Assembly: GCF_014836595.1 (NCBI RefSeq)
Contig: NZ_JACSQO010000001.1
Location: 124,001-188,000, forward strand
DNA length: 64,000 bases
Direction: 5' to 3'
Source: Psychrobacillus faecigallinarum
Lineage (GTDB): Bacteria; Bacillota; Bacilli; Bacillales_A; Planococcaceae
Each line of letters begins with the position of its first letter. Position 1 is the first letter of the stretch. A program made the position numbers and the translations under genes. A model generated the notes under the pieces. It had not been told where the DNA came from, ran no database searches, and saw only the letters and a list, made by a program, of their open reading frames with translations. Of the stretch, positions 8,676-17,144 are shown piece by piece.

Positions 8676-9743
8676 TTATTTTTCATCATCTAAAAGTAGC
8701 TCGAATTCGCCGTCTTCTTCCTCTTGTTCATGTGCCGCAATAACAAATGAGTTTGAAGTCATTCCTAAAGATTGACGAATTTTTGATGCGATTTCGTCTT
8801 TAATAGCTGGATTTTCCTTCAAGAATTGTTTAGCGTTTTCTCGCCCTTGACCTATGCGTTCTTCATTGTATGCATACCAAGAACCGCTTTTTTGGATAAT
8901 ATCGTATTCAGAACCTATGTCGACGATTTCTCCTTCTTGAGAAATCCCTTCTCCATACATAATATCTACTTCTGCTGTTTTAAATGGTGGAGCTACTTTA
9001 TTTTTTACTACTTTAATTTTTGTTTTGTTACCCATAATGTCAGTACCTTGTTTAATAGCTTCTGCACGTCTTACTTCCAAGCGAACGGAACTATAGAATT
9101 TAAGCGCACGACCACCTGGTGTTACCTCTGGGTTACCAAACATTACGCCTACTTTTTCACGAATTTGGTTGATGAAAATAGCTATCGTGTTAGATTTGTT
9201 AATAACACCAGAAAGCTTACGTAAAGCTTGAGACATTAAGCGAGCTTGAAGACCGATATGAGAATCTCCCATTTCTCCTTCTATCTCTGCTTTTGGTACT
9301 AAAGCTGCTACGGAATCAATAACTATGATTTCAACCGCACCACTGCGAACTAGAGCTTCTGCGATTTCAAGGGCTTGCTCTCCAGTGTCAGGTTGAGATA
9401 ATAATAATTCATCGATATTAACGCCTAGTTTTTGTGCATAGACAGGGTCCAATGCATGCTCAGCATCAATAAATGCTGCTTGGCCACCAGTTTTTTGAAT
9501 TTCTGCAATTGCGTGAAGAGCTACTGTTGTTTTACCTGAGCTTTCAGGTCCATAGATTTCAATAATACGGCCACGTGGATATCCGCCTATTCCAAGAGCT
9601 GCATCCAAAGCTAGGGAACCACTTGAAGAAGTGGAGATTTCACGGTCTGTTTTCTCTCCTAGCTTCATAACAGAACCTTTCCCAAATTGCTTCTCTATTT
9701 GTTTTAAAGCCATTTCTAACGCTGCTTTACGATCATTAGCCAA
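8676..9743 (-). CDS. recA: Recombinase RecA
   Basis: DNA-dependent ATPase that forms the strand-exchange filament and triggers LexA self-cleavage. 355 residues with Walker [10 protein letters not shown] (65-73), Walker [14 protein letters not shown], and the conserved loop segments [16 protein letters not shown] and [17 protein letters not shown]. The C-terminal tail is acidic, as usual. The start codon is TTG (9741-9743), 8 nt after a strong AGGAGG; no in-frame ATG exists nearby and the protein then aligns with other Bacillales RecA from its first residues. Its own promoter with a LexA-type box lies just upstream, and a strong terminator follows, so it forms a separate transcription unit as well as possibly receiving read-through from cinA. 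Confidence 0.98.
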   Translation of the reverse strand: MANDRKAALEMALKQIEKQFGKGSVMKLGEKTDREISTSSSGSLALDAALGIGGYPRGRIIEIYGPESSGKTTVALHAIAEIQKTGGQAAFIDAEHALDPVYAQKLGVNIDELLLSQPDTGEQALEIAEALVRSGAVEIIVIDSVAALVPKAEIEGEMGDSHIGLQARLMSQALRKLSGVINKSNTIAIFINQIREKVGVMFGNPEVTPGGRALKFYSSVRLEVRRAEAIKQGTDIMGNKTKIKVVKNKVAPPFKTAEVDIMYGEGISQEGEIVDIGSEYDIIQKSGSWYAYNEERIGQGRENAKQFLKENPAIKDEIASKIRQSLGMTSNSFVIAAHEQEEEDGEFELLLDDEK

Positions 9744-9785
9744 ATGTATTTCCTCCTAGAAACTATCATTTTTTTTACTATCTTT

Positions 9786-9836
9786 AGTATACTCGGTCTT
9801 TGAGAAATTTACAAGAAAAAAGCGAACATCTATTCG
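9786..9836 (-). promoter_or_regulatory. recA promoter with LexA (SOS) box
   Basis: On the minus strand: TTGTAA -35 (9809-9814), 17-nt spacer, TATACT -10 (9786-9791). Eight bases upstream of the -35, at 9823-9836, lies CGAACATCTATTCG (plus strand), matching the Bacillus LexA consensus CGAACRNRYGTTCG at all but two positions. The position agrees with the SOS box of B. subtilis recA. Confidence 0.85.
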
Positions 9837-9870
9837 TTTATTTGTTAAGACTATCATAATTTGATAGGAA

Positions 9871-9905
9871 AAAACAGCTCAAAATAGTATTTTGGGCCGT
9901 TTTTT
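9871..9905 (-). terminator. Terminator after cinA
   Basis: Stem GGCCCAAAAT/ATTTTGAGCT (with G-U pairs) and a short loop are followed by six U on the minus strand, directly after the cinA stop. The other flank is also T-rich, so it could work both ways. It insulates recA from cinA. Confidence 0.75.
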
Positions 9906-9915
9906 ATAGTCAAAA

Positions 9916-11172
9916 TTAAATTTTTGAAAGTCCCTCTTCTCTGAGTAAACGAATAAGATAATGGATTGCAAATTTCACAGTTCTTAATCTGTTCGTGTTT
10001 CTCATGCCTGAAAGATTCAATTTGTAGGATATTGGTGCAACGTCCCCATATGCAATTCCGATCCAAACCGTACCGGCCGGTTGGTCGCCATGTCCGTCTG
10101 GACCAGCAGCTCCAGTGATACCTACACCAATTGTAGTATTAAATTTTTCTTTAACACGGATTGCCATCTCCTCAGCAACCTGACTAGAGACCACACTGTG
10201 TTCATCAATGGTTTCCTTCTTAACACCTAGTTGATTGATTTTTACCTCTTCAGTGTAAGTGATAACACCACCTACAAGCGCAACCCCCATTCCCGGGACA
10301 GCTGCCAACTCTGATTGGAAAAGACCTGCTGTCATACTTTCTGCAGCAGATATTGTTAGTTCATTGTCAATTAGAATATCTCTTAACTTCGAGGCAAGGG
10401 ATTCGTTATTATAACCATACACATATTTACCGACACGATTTAAAATTTCAGCCTGTAGTATTTCAATGCTTTTCCATGCTTCTTCCTCAGTGTCTGCTTT
10501 CGCAGTAAGTCTTAACGTTACCTCTCCATCAGAAGCCAAAGGAGCTAAAGTTGGATTTGTTTGATTGTCTAACAAGTCTTGGACCTGAGTCTCTAACTCT
10601 GCTTCTCCTATTCCATAAAAGCGTATTACATGAGACATAATAACGTTTTCTTTATACAATAACTTAGGTAGTAGTGGCTTAGCCTCAAATTGGAACATTG
10701 GCTCCAATTCCTTAGGAGGCCCAGGTAATAACATATATGCATGGTTCTCTGTTGAAAGTAGCATTCCTGGAGCCATCCCATGTTTGTTTTCTAAGACTGT
10801 ACAGCCTTCTAAAACCAGCGCTTGTTTTTTGTTATTCTCAGTCATCATTCTTCCTGATCTTTTAAAGAAATCTTCTATATACATAATCGCGTGATCATCA
10901 AGTACAAGATTTTTGTTAAGGTGTTTAGCAATTGTTTCTTTTGTTAGGTCGTCCTTAGTAGGCCCTAAACCTCCTGAAAAAATAATTAGGTCTGCTCGTT
11001 CTTCTGCGATTTTGATGGAGTCTAATAACCGATTGGGATTATCTCCAACTACCGTATGATAATATACGTCTATCCCTAACTCCGCAAGCTGGGAAGATAT
11101 GAATCGGGCATTTGTATTAGAAATTTGACCTAATAATAGCTCTGAACCTACCGCAATAATCTCTGCTTTCAT
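9916..11172 (-). CDS. cinA: Competence/damage-inducible protein CinA (CinA-N plus PncC-like domain)
   Basis: 418 residues with two domains: an N-terminal molybdopterin-binding-fold (COG1058) domain (about 1-170, with SGGLGPTKDDLTKE and PGPPKELEPM), which has ADP-ribose/NMN-related pyrophosphatase activity in some homologues, and a C-terminal CinA/PncC domain (about 250-413, AESMTAGLFQSELAAVPG and GITGAAGPDGHGDQPAGTVWIG) that deamidates NMN in characterised members. In B. subtilis cinA is co-transcribed with recA and induced in competence. Here a terminator separates them. ATG at 11172 with GGAAGGAAG upstream. Confidence 0.95.
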   Translation of the reverse strand: MKAEIIAVGSELLLGQISNTNARFISSQLAELGIDVYYHTVVGDNPNRLLDSIKIAEERADLIIFSGGLGPTKDDLTKETIAKHLNKNLVLDDHAIMYIEDFFKRSGRMMTENNKKQALVLEGCTVLENKHGMAPGMLLSTENHAYMLLPGPPKELEPMFQFEAKPLLPKLLYKENVIMSHVIRFYGIGEAELETQVQDLLDNQTNPTLAPLASDGEVTLRLTAKADTEEEAWKSIEILQAEILNRVGKYVYGYNNESLASKLRDILIDNELTISAAESMTAGLFQSELAAVPGMGVALVGGVITYTEEVKINQLGVKKETIDEHSVVSSQVAEEMAIRVKEKFNTTIGVGITGAAGPDGHGDQPAGTVWIGIAYGDVAPISYKLNLSGMRNTNRLRTVKFAIHYLIRLLREEGLSKI

Positions 11173-11187
11173 TCCTAAACTTCCTTC

Positions 11188-11766
11188 CTACTTTGAGTCA
11201 AGTAACACTTTGCGATTCAAATAGAAATAATCAAATCCCGACCATACTGTGAAGAATAGACAAACATACAGCATAATCATATCGAATGGGAAGTTGAACA
11301 TTTCAAAGAATACATTTCCTAATAGTAAGGATGAAATCGCAATTATTTGTGTCCACATTTTTATCTTGCCAAGCTGGTTTGCCGCCACTACCTCTCCAGT
11401 ATTAGCTAAAATTAATCGTAGTCCAGTCACGGCAAATTCGCGGCTGATAATTAATATAACTACCCAAGCTGGCGCAACTCCAAACTGCACGAGAATTATT
11501 AATGCCGCTGACACAAGCAATTTATCTGCTAATGGGTCCAAAAATTTACCCATATTCGTTACTAAATTATATTTTCGAGCGTAATAGCCATCGATAAAGT
11601 CAGTAATAGAGGCGATAATAAAAATAATTGCACCTATTAGATGGTTTGTTGGGATTGTTGCACCTAAAAAGCTAACTTCTCCCCAGTTAAAGTCTACTAG
11701 CATAAAAATCATAAAAATTGGGATTAAAAAAATTCGAAACATAGAAATTCTATTTGGTATATTCAT
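11188..11766 (-). CDS. pgsA: CDP-diacylglycerol--glycerol-3-phosphate 3-phosphatidyltransferase
   Basis: Integral membrane enzyme making phosphatidylglycerophosphate, the committed step to phosphatidylglycerol and cardiolipin. 192 residues, four or more hydrophobic segments, and the complete CDP-alcohol phosphotransferase signature in DFIDGYYARKYN...GKFLDPLADK (DG-x2-AR-x8-G-x3-D-x3-D). It lies between rodZ and cinA, 15 bp before cinA, with AAAGGAG upstream of the ATG. The order rodZ-pgsA-cinA-recA is conserved in Bacillales. Confidence 0.96.
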   Translation of the reverse strand: MNIPNRISMFRIFLIPIFMIFMLVDFNWGEVSFLGATIPTNHLIGAIIFIIASITDFIDGYYARKYNLVTNMGKFLDPLADKLLVSAALIILVQFGVAPAWVVILIISREFAVTGLRLILANTGEVVAANQLGKIKMWTQIIAISSLLLGNVFFEMFNFPFDMIMLYVCLFFTVWSGFDYFYLNRKVLLDSK

Positions 11767-11816
11767 TTTGAAAAACTCCTTTCATCTTTCAAACAAAATA
11801 GCCATCTCATCGATGA

Positions 11817-12686
11817 CTATTTGTTGAACTGTATAACTAAATTTTGTGGGCTTTTATCCGTTGGAAATTCTACTAACTGGTCATTAATATATACCTCGCT
11901 GATTGGAACATCCCCAACACGAACACGGATTTGGGACTTATCTGTTACATCCAATTCGTATGGAGTCCCTGAATTGACCCAGCTATCATATAATTTATTA
12001 CTATCCTGATCTTTTAAGTTTAACCAAGTTTTAGCACTATTAGCCACAACTTTAAGCTTAAAAGTCTCTGAACCGCTGACAGTATAAGTAGTAGTTTCTC
12101 CCTCGGTTCCCACTAAGGTAACCACTTGCTCAGGTGTAGGTTTCTCTGCCTCTTCCTCTTCCTCCACTACTGCCTCTTTTTCCTTTTCTTCCTCTTCGTT
12201 ATCTACTGCTGTTTGATCAGTTGAAGGACGGTTTGTTTCTAGTGTTACATTTTCTTCAGTTTTCAATTCACTTGAATCGTCTGCTTCAGGCGAATTCTGT
12301 CTTAATACCCATACAATCACAATAATCGCTACAATAAACAATGCAACTATAATCATCGGCACTATCTCCATAAACTTATTCGAAGATCGCCCACCTAAGG
12401 TTCTTCTTGATGGTGTAGTTGGTATGCTTTTAGCAACTTCCTCATTTGCAGGGCTTGGAATTTCTGCTTTGTAAGTTTCTAAAAGTTCATCGCCATTTAA
12501 GCCGACAGCTTCTGCATATTGCTTAATAAAAGCTCTTACATAAAAGGCTCCTGGCATTGTTGAATAGTTTCCTTCTTCAATATTCGCCAAATATCTTTTT
12601 TGTATTTTAGTTATTTCTTGTAAATCCTCAATACTATAGCCTTTTGCTATTCTCGCTTCTTTTAAGCGAGTTCCAAGTTCAGTCAT
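11817..12686 (-). CDS. rodZ: RodZ/YmfM cytoskeleton-associated membrane protein
   Basis: Bitopic protein that links MreB to the elongasome. An N-terminal Cro/HTH_25 domain (about 1-70, ELGTRLKEARIAKGYSIEDLQ and KRYLANIEEGNYS) is followed by a basic juxtamembrane stretch, one transmembrane helix at about 104-127, an acidic Glu-rich linker (about 150-185) and a C-terminal DUF4115 beta-domain. The frame extends to a GTG at 12695, but the ATG at 12686 gives the conserved MTELG start and correct distance from TAGGTG. 289 residues. The linker is long and strongly negatively charged. Confidence 0.92.
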   Translation of the reverse strand: MTELGTRLKEARIAKGYSIEDLQEITKIQKRYLANIEEGNYSTMPGAFYVRAFIKQYAEAVGLNGDELLETYKAEIPSPANEEVAKSIPTTPSRRTLGGRSSNKFMEIVPMIIVALFIVAIIVIVWVLRQNSPEADDSSELKTEENVTLETNRPSTDQTAVDNEEEEKEKEAVVEEEEEAEKPTPEQVVTLVGTEGETTTYTVSGSETFKLKVVANSAKTWLNLKDQDSNKLYDSWVNSGTPYELDVTDKSQIRVRVGDVPISEVYINDQLVEFPTDKSPQNLVIQFNK

Positions 12687-12702
12687 ATAAAACACCTACC
12701 CG

Positions 12703-13512
12703 TTAAAAATTAAATCCGCCAAATCCGCCAAAGCCACCCATTCCCTTGTCGGACATACCGTGATTCTTCTCCATCATTTCATACGTTATTTCCTCATCAG
12801 GACTATGGCGAAGCTCAATTATATAATCAAAATCTTCAATGGAATATTCTGAATGCTGGATGAACATATCTGGATGCTCAACTACTTTAATAGTAGGCAT
12901 CCTCATCATTTCCCTTACTAGCTGAAGATGTTTTTCATCGTTTGATTTTCGGGTAACAATACCATCCAGTATAAAAATATTACGATCACTGAATTCATCT
13001 CCTGCGAGCTGATTTCTAATAGTTTGCTTAATCATGGTAGACGATAAGAAAATCCACTTTTTGTTCGCACATACACTAGCCGCCACTACAGACTCTGTTT
13101 TTCCAACTCGTGGCATCCCTCTTATACCTATCAGCTTGTGTCCTTCCTGTTTAAAAATTTCAGCCATAAAATCAACAAGAAGTCCAAGCTCGTCTCTTAC
13201 AAAACGAAAAGTCTTTCTATCATCCGCATCTCTTTGTATGTACCTTCCATGACGAACAGCTAAACGGTCTCTTAACTTAGGCTCACGGAATTTAGTCAAA
13301 TGAATCGTTTCCATTGTGGAAATGATGTGCTCAAAGCGTTCAATATTTTCTTTTTTCTCTGCCTTAATGAGCATACCACGTCTACCCTCGTCCACTCCAT
13401 TAATTGTAACTATATTTACTCGTAACATACCTAATAGAGAAGAAATGTCTCCTAAAAGTCCGGGACGATTTACTTGAATTTCATATTCAAAAAACCACTC
13501 ACTTGCCATCAT
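12703..13512 (-). CDS. ymfK: YmfK family protein (DUF3388) with ACT-like N-terminus and P-loop
   Basis: 269 residues. The first ~75 residues (FEYEIQVNRPGLLGDISSLLGMLRVNIVTINGVDEGRRG) resemble an ACT regulatory domain; the rest contains a Walker-A-like GMPRVGKTES near residue 137 and a possible Walker B IFILDGIV. The tail ends in a Gly/Phe-rich GMGGFGGFGGFNF. The B. subtilis homologue occupies the same position next to rodZ; its biochemical role is not known to me. Two adjacent ATG codons (13512 and 13509) follow GGGAGG, and the second has the better spacing. A ymfJ homologue, which precedes ymfK in B. subtilis, is absent. Confidence 0.88.
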   Translation of the reverse strand: MMASEWFFEYEIQVNRPGLLGDISSLLGMLRVNIVTINGVDEGRRGMLIKAEKKENIERFEHIISTMETIHLTKFREPKLRDRLAVRHGRYIQRDADDRKTFRFVRDELGLLVDFMAEIFKQEGHKLIGIRGMPRVGKTESVVAASVCANKKWIFLSSTMIKQTIRNQLAGDEFSDRNIFILDGIVTRKSNDEKHLQLVREMMRMPTIKVVEHPDMFIQHSEYSIEDFDYIIELRHSPDEEITYEMMEKNHGMSDKGMGGFGGFGGFNF

Positions 13513-13588
13513 GTATTCCTCCCTGTTTAGAATGACGTTTTCACTTCATTAATAGTTCTATCATATATGATTTTATACCTGAATAAAA

Positions 13589-13627
13589 GGAAAAAAGAAA
13601 AGAGAGGCAATTCTCTCTTTTCTTTTA
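13589..13627 (-). terminator. Rho-independent terminator of ymfF-ymfH-ymfI
   Basis: Stem AAGAAAAGAGAG/CTCTCTTTTCTT with a 6-nt loop, followed by a U-run on the minus strand, immediately after the ymfI stop. Confidence 0.85.
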
Positions 13628-13628
13628 C

Positions 13629-14360
13629 TTAAATATACCATCCACCATTTACTCGGATAATTTGGCCGGTAATATAATATGCTTTTTCACTAGCCAAAAA
13701 GGCGATGACATTCGCTACGTCCTGTGGGTTACCGAATACACCTGAAGGAATTTCTTCTAATATAAGATTTCGTGATTCTTCGTCTAGATGAGCATTCATT
13801 TTCGTATCAATGAAACCTGGAGCGACCACATTCACCGTTGTTTTCTGCATGGCAACCTCTTTCGCATAAGCCTTAACGAAAGCATGCTGAGCACCCTTGG
13901 CAGCAGAATAGGCAACTTCATAGGAAGCACCTGTCTCACCCCAAATAGAGCCGACAAAGATGATTGAGCTATGTTCATGTTTACGTAGCTTCGGAGATAA
14001 CTTCCCAACTAAAAACATTGGATGCTCAATATGAACTTGGAAAAGCTTCTGAATCTCATTTAAAGCAGTTTCCTCCAGTCCTTTATACAAGCTATGCCCT
14101 TGGGCAAATACTACAGATTGCAATGAGAATATAGAATTTGCCATTATTTCTATTGCATTAGAGTCTGAGAGGTCAGCTTGAATAGATATAAATTCCTGTT
14201 CAGGATAAGCAAGATTCAAAGTAGTTAATAGTTCATCCATTTTTTCTTTGTTGCTAGCAAAATGAAGGTATAAGGACCATCCCGACTCTGCCAGGCTATG
14301 GCTGACTGCAATCCCTATCTCTCCAGATGCTCCTACTACTAACGCAAATCTTTTATCCAT
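13629..14360 (-). CDS. ymfI: SDR-family oxidoreductase (3-oxoacyl-ACP reductase-like, YmfI)
   Basis: Short-chain dehydrogenase/reductase, 243 residues from the ATG at 14360. The glycine-rich cofactor loop GASGEIGIAVS, the catalytic Ser in FVGSIWGE, the YSAAKGA Tyr-Lys pair and NVVAPGFIDTKMN are present, so it should be an active NAD(P)-dependent enzyme; the substrate is not evident. The ATG overlaps the ymfH stop by 8 nt and has only a weak ribosome binding site, which suggests translational coupling. The frame runs open to 14426, but that extension lies inside ymfH and has no family counterpart. Confidence 0.92.
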   Translation of the reverse strand: MDKRFALVVGASGEIGIAVSHSLAESGWSLYLHFASNKEKMDELLTTLNLAYPEQEFISIQADLSDSNAIEIMANSIFSLQSVVFAQGHSLYKGLEETALNEIQKLFQVHIEHPMFLVGKLSPKLRKHEHSSIIFVGSIWGETGASYEVAYSAAKGAQHAFVKAYAKEVAMQKTTVNVVAPGFIDTKMNAHLDEESRNLILEEIPSGVFGNPQDVANVIAFLASEKAYYITGQIIRVNGGWYI

Positions 14361-15657
14361 TATTTGTTTCTTTCGAAGGAATAATCTTAAATACGGTATG
14401 TGTATTTTCGTCCTTAAACGCTTCAAAAGCTGTTTTAACCTGCTCCATTTTCAGATTTTCTAAAGCAGGCACTACGTCGAATAAATTCATATCATTAAAT
14501 TTATAGCGCGTAAATTGGTTTGCAATATATTCAATAGAATTGAGCGCTCTCAAGAAATGCCCGATTTTTTTTCTTGTAATTTGTTTTAAGTCTTTCTCTT
14601 CAAATGTCCAATTTGTTGCGAACTTGTTAATAGTTTCTTTTATACTCTGACTAAGTTCATCCACGTTAGCAGTATCTGAACCAATCATCGCAAAACCATA
14701 CCCTTCTTCCATCGAGAAGTCTGCGCTGTAGGATTCATCGATTAGTCCTTTTTCATAAACATCTTGGAAAAAGGCGGAGGTTCTACCGAATATAAGTTCA
14801 ACAGCAACTTGCATTGCCAACTCATAGTTTAGCATCTCTTCCCCAGTAATATTAACATTACTCGATTTGACACCGTATAGAAGCTTGGATTTTTGGACAT
14901 CCATTTTTAATGTACGCTCTTTTTTATCCACCTGCGTTTGCTCCTCTGGATAAAAACGAACAATTTCCTCCGGAGCTTTAAAATCCTTCTTCGCTTGATT
15001 ATCTTTTACAAATTCCATCATCTCTTTAGGATCTACTGCTCCCACTACGAACAGCACCATATTAGATGGGTGATAGAAAGTATTGTAGCACTCGTATAAA
15101 TGTTCCGCTGTAATATGGCTAATTGACTCGATTGTTCCTGCTATGTCAATTTTCACCGGATGCTCCTTATACATATTTTCAATCGTTCCAAAGTATAAAC
15201 GCCAGTCCGGCTGATCATCGTACATTGTAATCTCTTGGCCGATTATACCCTTTTCCTTTTCCACCGTTTGCTCAGTAAAATATGGCTCCTGTACAAAATC
15301 AAGAAGAGTTTTTGTGTTTTCTAAAATATTGTCAGTAGAAGAAAACAGATAGGAGGTTCTAGTAAAGGAAGTAAATGCATTAGCAGAAGCCCCGTTTTCA
15401 CTAAATTTTTGAAAAACATCCCCTTCTTCTTTTTCAAACATTTTATGTTCTAAAAAGTGGGCTATTCCGTCAGGCACTATGACAGGATCTTTTTTTCCAA
15501 GTGGGATAAATTCTCGGTCAATTGAACCGTATTTTGTTGTAAAGGTTACATAAGTTTTAGAGAAGCCTTTCTTTGGCAAAATATAAACATTTAATCCATT
15601 GGAAAGTTCTTCATGGTAGAGCGTTTCTTCTAATTGTTCAAAGTGAGTTTTATTCAT
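14353..15657 (-). CDS. ymfH: M16 family zinc metalloprotease YmfH (catalytic partner)
   Basis: Peptidase-M16 (pitrilysin/insulinase) subunit. The inverted zinc motif HFLEH is present near residue 68, followed by the usual downstream Glu, with an M16C-type second half. 434 residues from the ATG at 15657, which has AAGGACGG upstream and overlaps ymfF by 8 nt. The frame upstream to 15693 is within ymfF. It pairs with the adjacent ymfF, which lacks the zinc motif, the arrangement expected for an active/inactive heterodimer as in other two-gene M16 proteases. Substrates in Bacillales are not established. Confidence 0.92.
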   Translation of the reverse strand: MNKTHFEQLEETLYHEELSNGLNVYILPKKGFSKTYVTFTTKYGSIDREFIPLGKKDPVIVPDGIAHFLEHKMFEKEEGDVFQKFSENGASANAFTSFTRTSYLFSSTDNILENTKTLLDFVQEPYFTEQTVEKEKGIIGQEITMYDDQPDWRLYFGTIENMYKEHPVKIDIAGTIESISHITAEHLYECYNTFYHPSNMVLFVVGAVDPKEMMEFVKDNQAKKDFKAPEEIVRFYPEEQTQVDKKERTLKMDVQKSKLLYGVKSSNVNITGEEMLNYELAMQVAVELIFGRTSAFFQDVYEKGLIDESYSADFSMEEGYGFAMIGSDTANVDELSQSIKETINKFATNWTFEEKDLKQITRKKIGHFLRALNSIEYIANQFTRYKFNDMNLFDVVPALENLKMEQVKTAFEAFKDENTHTVFKIIPSKETNNG

Positions 15658-16927
15658 TGTCTGCACCGTCCTTACCAGATAAGAAATAGACAAATTCTTT
15701 TTGGATGTTTGTTGCCATCTCTTGAATTTGCTCCTTCGTTACTTTTTCCCACTTAGCTGTCCAGTTCTCCACTGTGAAGGATTCATCAAGTTCTTTATAT
15801 TGATCATAGATTTCTATTTGTGCCCTAGCAGAGTCAAGGGATTCTTTTAGTTGGTTTTTAAGCATTGATTTTGTTTGATTGATTTCTAAATCTGTTATTT
15901 CTCCATTTTGCATCTCTTTTAACTGTTCGTCTATCAATGCTACAGCTTTTTCCTCTACTGTAGGATCAATCCCTGCAAGAACAAAAATACGGCCATAAAG
16001 AGAAGAAAAGCTACTAGAAGCATAATATGCCATACTTTCCTTTTCACGCACATTCATAAATATTTTTGAATGTGCAAAGCCTCCCAAAATACCATTAGTA
16101 ATTTGCATGATTGGAAACTCTTTAGAGTAAAACGTGACTGGAGTACGGTAAGAAATATGTAATTTCCCCTGCTTCATGTCTTGTTTTTCATGGACAAAAT
16201 CTGTGTTGATAGTTGAAACAGCACTTTCGGTTTCTTTAGGGATGTCTGCAGAACGGCCTTCAAATGGGAAATACTCTCCAATTTTAGCTTTCATTTCTTC
16301 TACATTTACATCTCCTACAATATAAATTGACAGTGGTTCTTTTGTCAGCAAAGTTTGATGCATTTCTACCAGCTGCTCATTAGTCACTTGTTTTACTGTT
16401 TCCACATTACCATTTGCACTAATAGAGGCAGGATGGTTGGGTAAAATATTCTCAAGTAATCTTTGTTGTGCAAAGCGGGTTTTGTCATCATACATTGACT
16501 GGATACGCTCTATAACTTGCTCTTTCTCTCTTTTTACTACTGACTCTACAAATTTCCCGTTGTCCAAGTTCGGTTTAAAAAGAACTGTCTGCAGTAATGA
16601 AAGTACCTCATCAACTACAGTTTCATTGGACAAATATGCGTCGTTTACCGTTTCAGCATTTAAAGAAAAAATATGGTTTAAACCCTTTTTAGATGTATCA
16701 AAATATAAAATAGCTCCAAATAATTCATCTAATCGCTTTCTAAAAGAAGCGTAGGTAGGATATTCTGCATTACTATACTGCAGCACATTTGCTAAGACAG
16801 CACGAATAGCTGCTGTTTCTACAGTTAATGGTTTTTTCCATTTAAAAGAAATATTAATGGTCTTAAATTGCTCAGTAGGTCTTATATAAAGCTGAACACC
16901 TTTGGCTAATTCAAAATGTTGAAACAT
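15650..16927 (-). CDS. ymfF: M16 family protease-like protein YmfF (zinc motif absent)
   Basis: 425 residues with the M16 fold recognisable in RKRLDELFGAILYFDTSKKGLNH, ESVVKREKEQVIERI, YIVGDVN and GGFAHSKIFMNVREKESMAYYASS. The HxxEH zinc motif expected in the first 70 residues is missing; the corresponding region reads AIRAVLANVLQY. It is therefore probably the non-catalytic subunit that completes a chamber with ymfH. First gene of ymfF-ymfH-ymfI, with an extended -10 promoter upstream. Confidence 0.9.
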   Translation of the reverse strand: MFQHFELAKGVQLYIRPTEQFKTINISFKWKKPLTVETAAIRAVLANVLQYSNAEYPTYASFRKRLDELFGAILYFDTSKKGLNHIFSLNAETVNDAYLSNETVVDEVLSLLQTVLFKPNLDNGKFVESVVKREKEQVIERIQSMYDDKTRFAQQRLLENILPNHPASISANGNVETVKQVTNEQLVEMHQTLLTKEPLSIYIVGDVNVEEMKAKIGEYFPFEGRSADIPKETESAVSTINTDFVHEKQDMKQGKLHISYRTPVTFYSKEFPIMQITNGILGGFAHSKIFMNVREKESMAYYASSSFSSLYGRIFVLAGIDPTVEEKAVALIDEQLKEMQNGEITDLEINQTKSMLKNQLKESLDSARAQIEIYDQYKELDESFTVENWTAKWEKVTKEQIQEMATNIQKEFVYFLSGKDGADNE

Positions 16928-16990
16928 GAAAATAATTCCCCCTTTTTCTTTCTAGTGTTGCTCATATACCTTTTCACTATACATCTTCTA

Positions 16991-16999
16991 ATTATATCA
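16991..16999 (-). promoter_or_regulatory. Extended -10 promoter of ymfF operon
   Basis: On the minus strand TGATATAAT (TG-n-TATAAT) lies about 65 nt before the ymfF ATG. A weak TTGGTC at 17-nt spacing falls inside the terminator stem of the upstream nup operon, so terminator and promoter overlap. Confidence 0.6.
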
Positions 17000-17005
17000 A
17001 TACAA

Positions 17006-17036
17006 ACAAAAGGGACCAAATGATTGGTCCCTTTTA
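17006..17036 (-). terminator. Rho-independent terminator of the nup operon
   Basis: Perfect 12-bp stem AAAAGGGACCAA/TTGGTCCCTTTT with a 4-nt loop and a TTTTGTTTGT tail on the minus strand, about 110 bp after nupQ. Confidence 0.9.
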
Positions 17037-17144
17037 CATAAATAAGATTATTTTATTAGTTGTCCCATTTATTGCCCAAAAACTTACTAGTTGAATCAAT
17101 TTCAAAAGTCATTATTATATGAAAATAACTCAATTAATATATTT

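Noticed and set aside
8826..9224. 132-residue plus-strand ORF opposite recA
   Set aside because: Cys/Phe-rich composition typical of an antisense shadow; no family features and no ribosome binding site.
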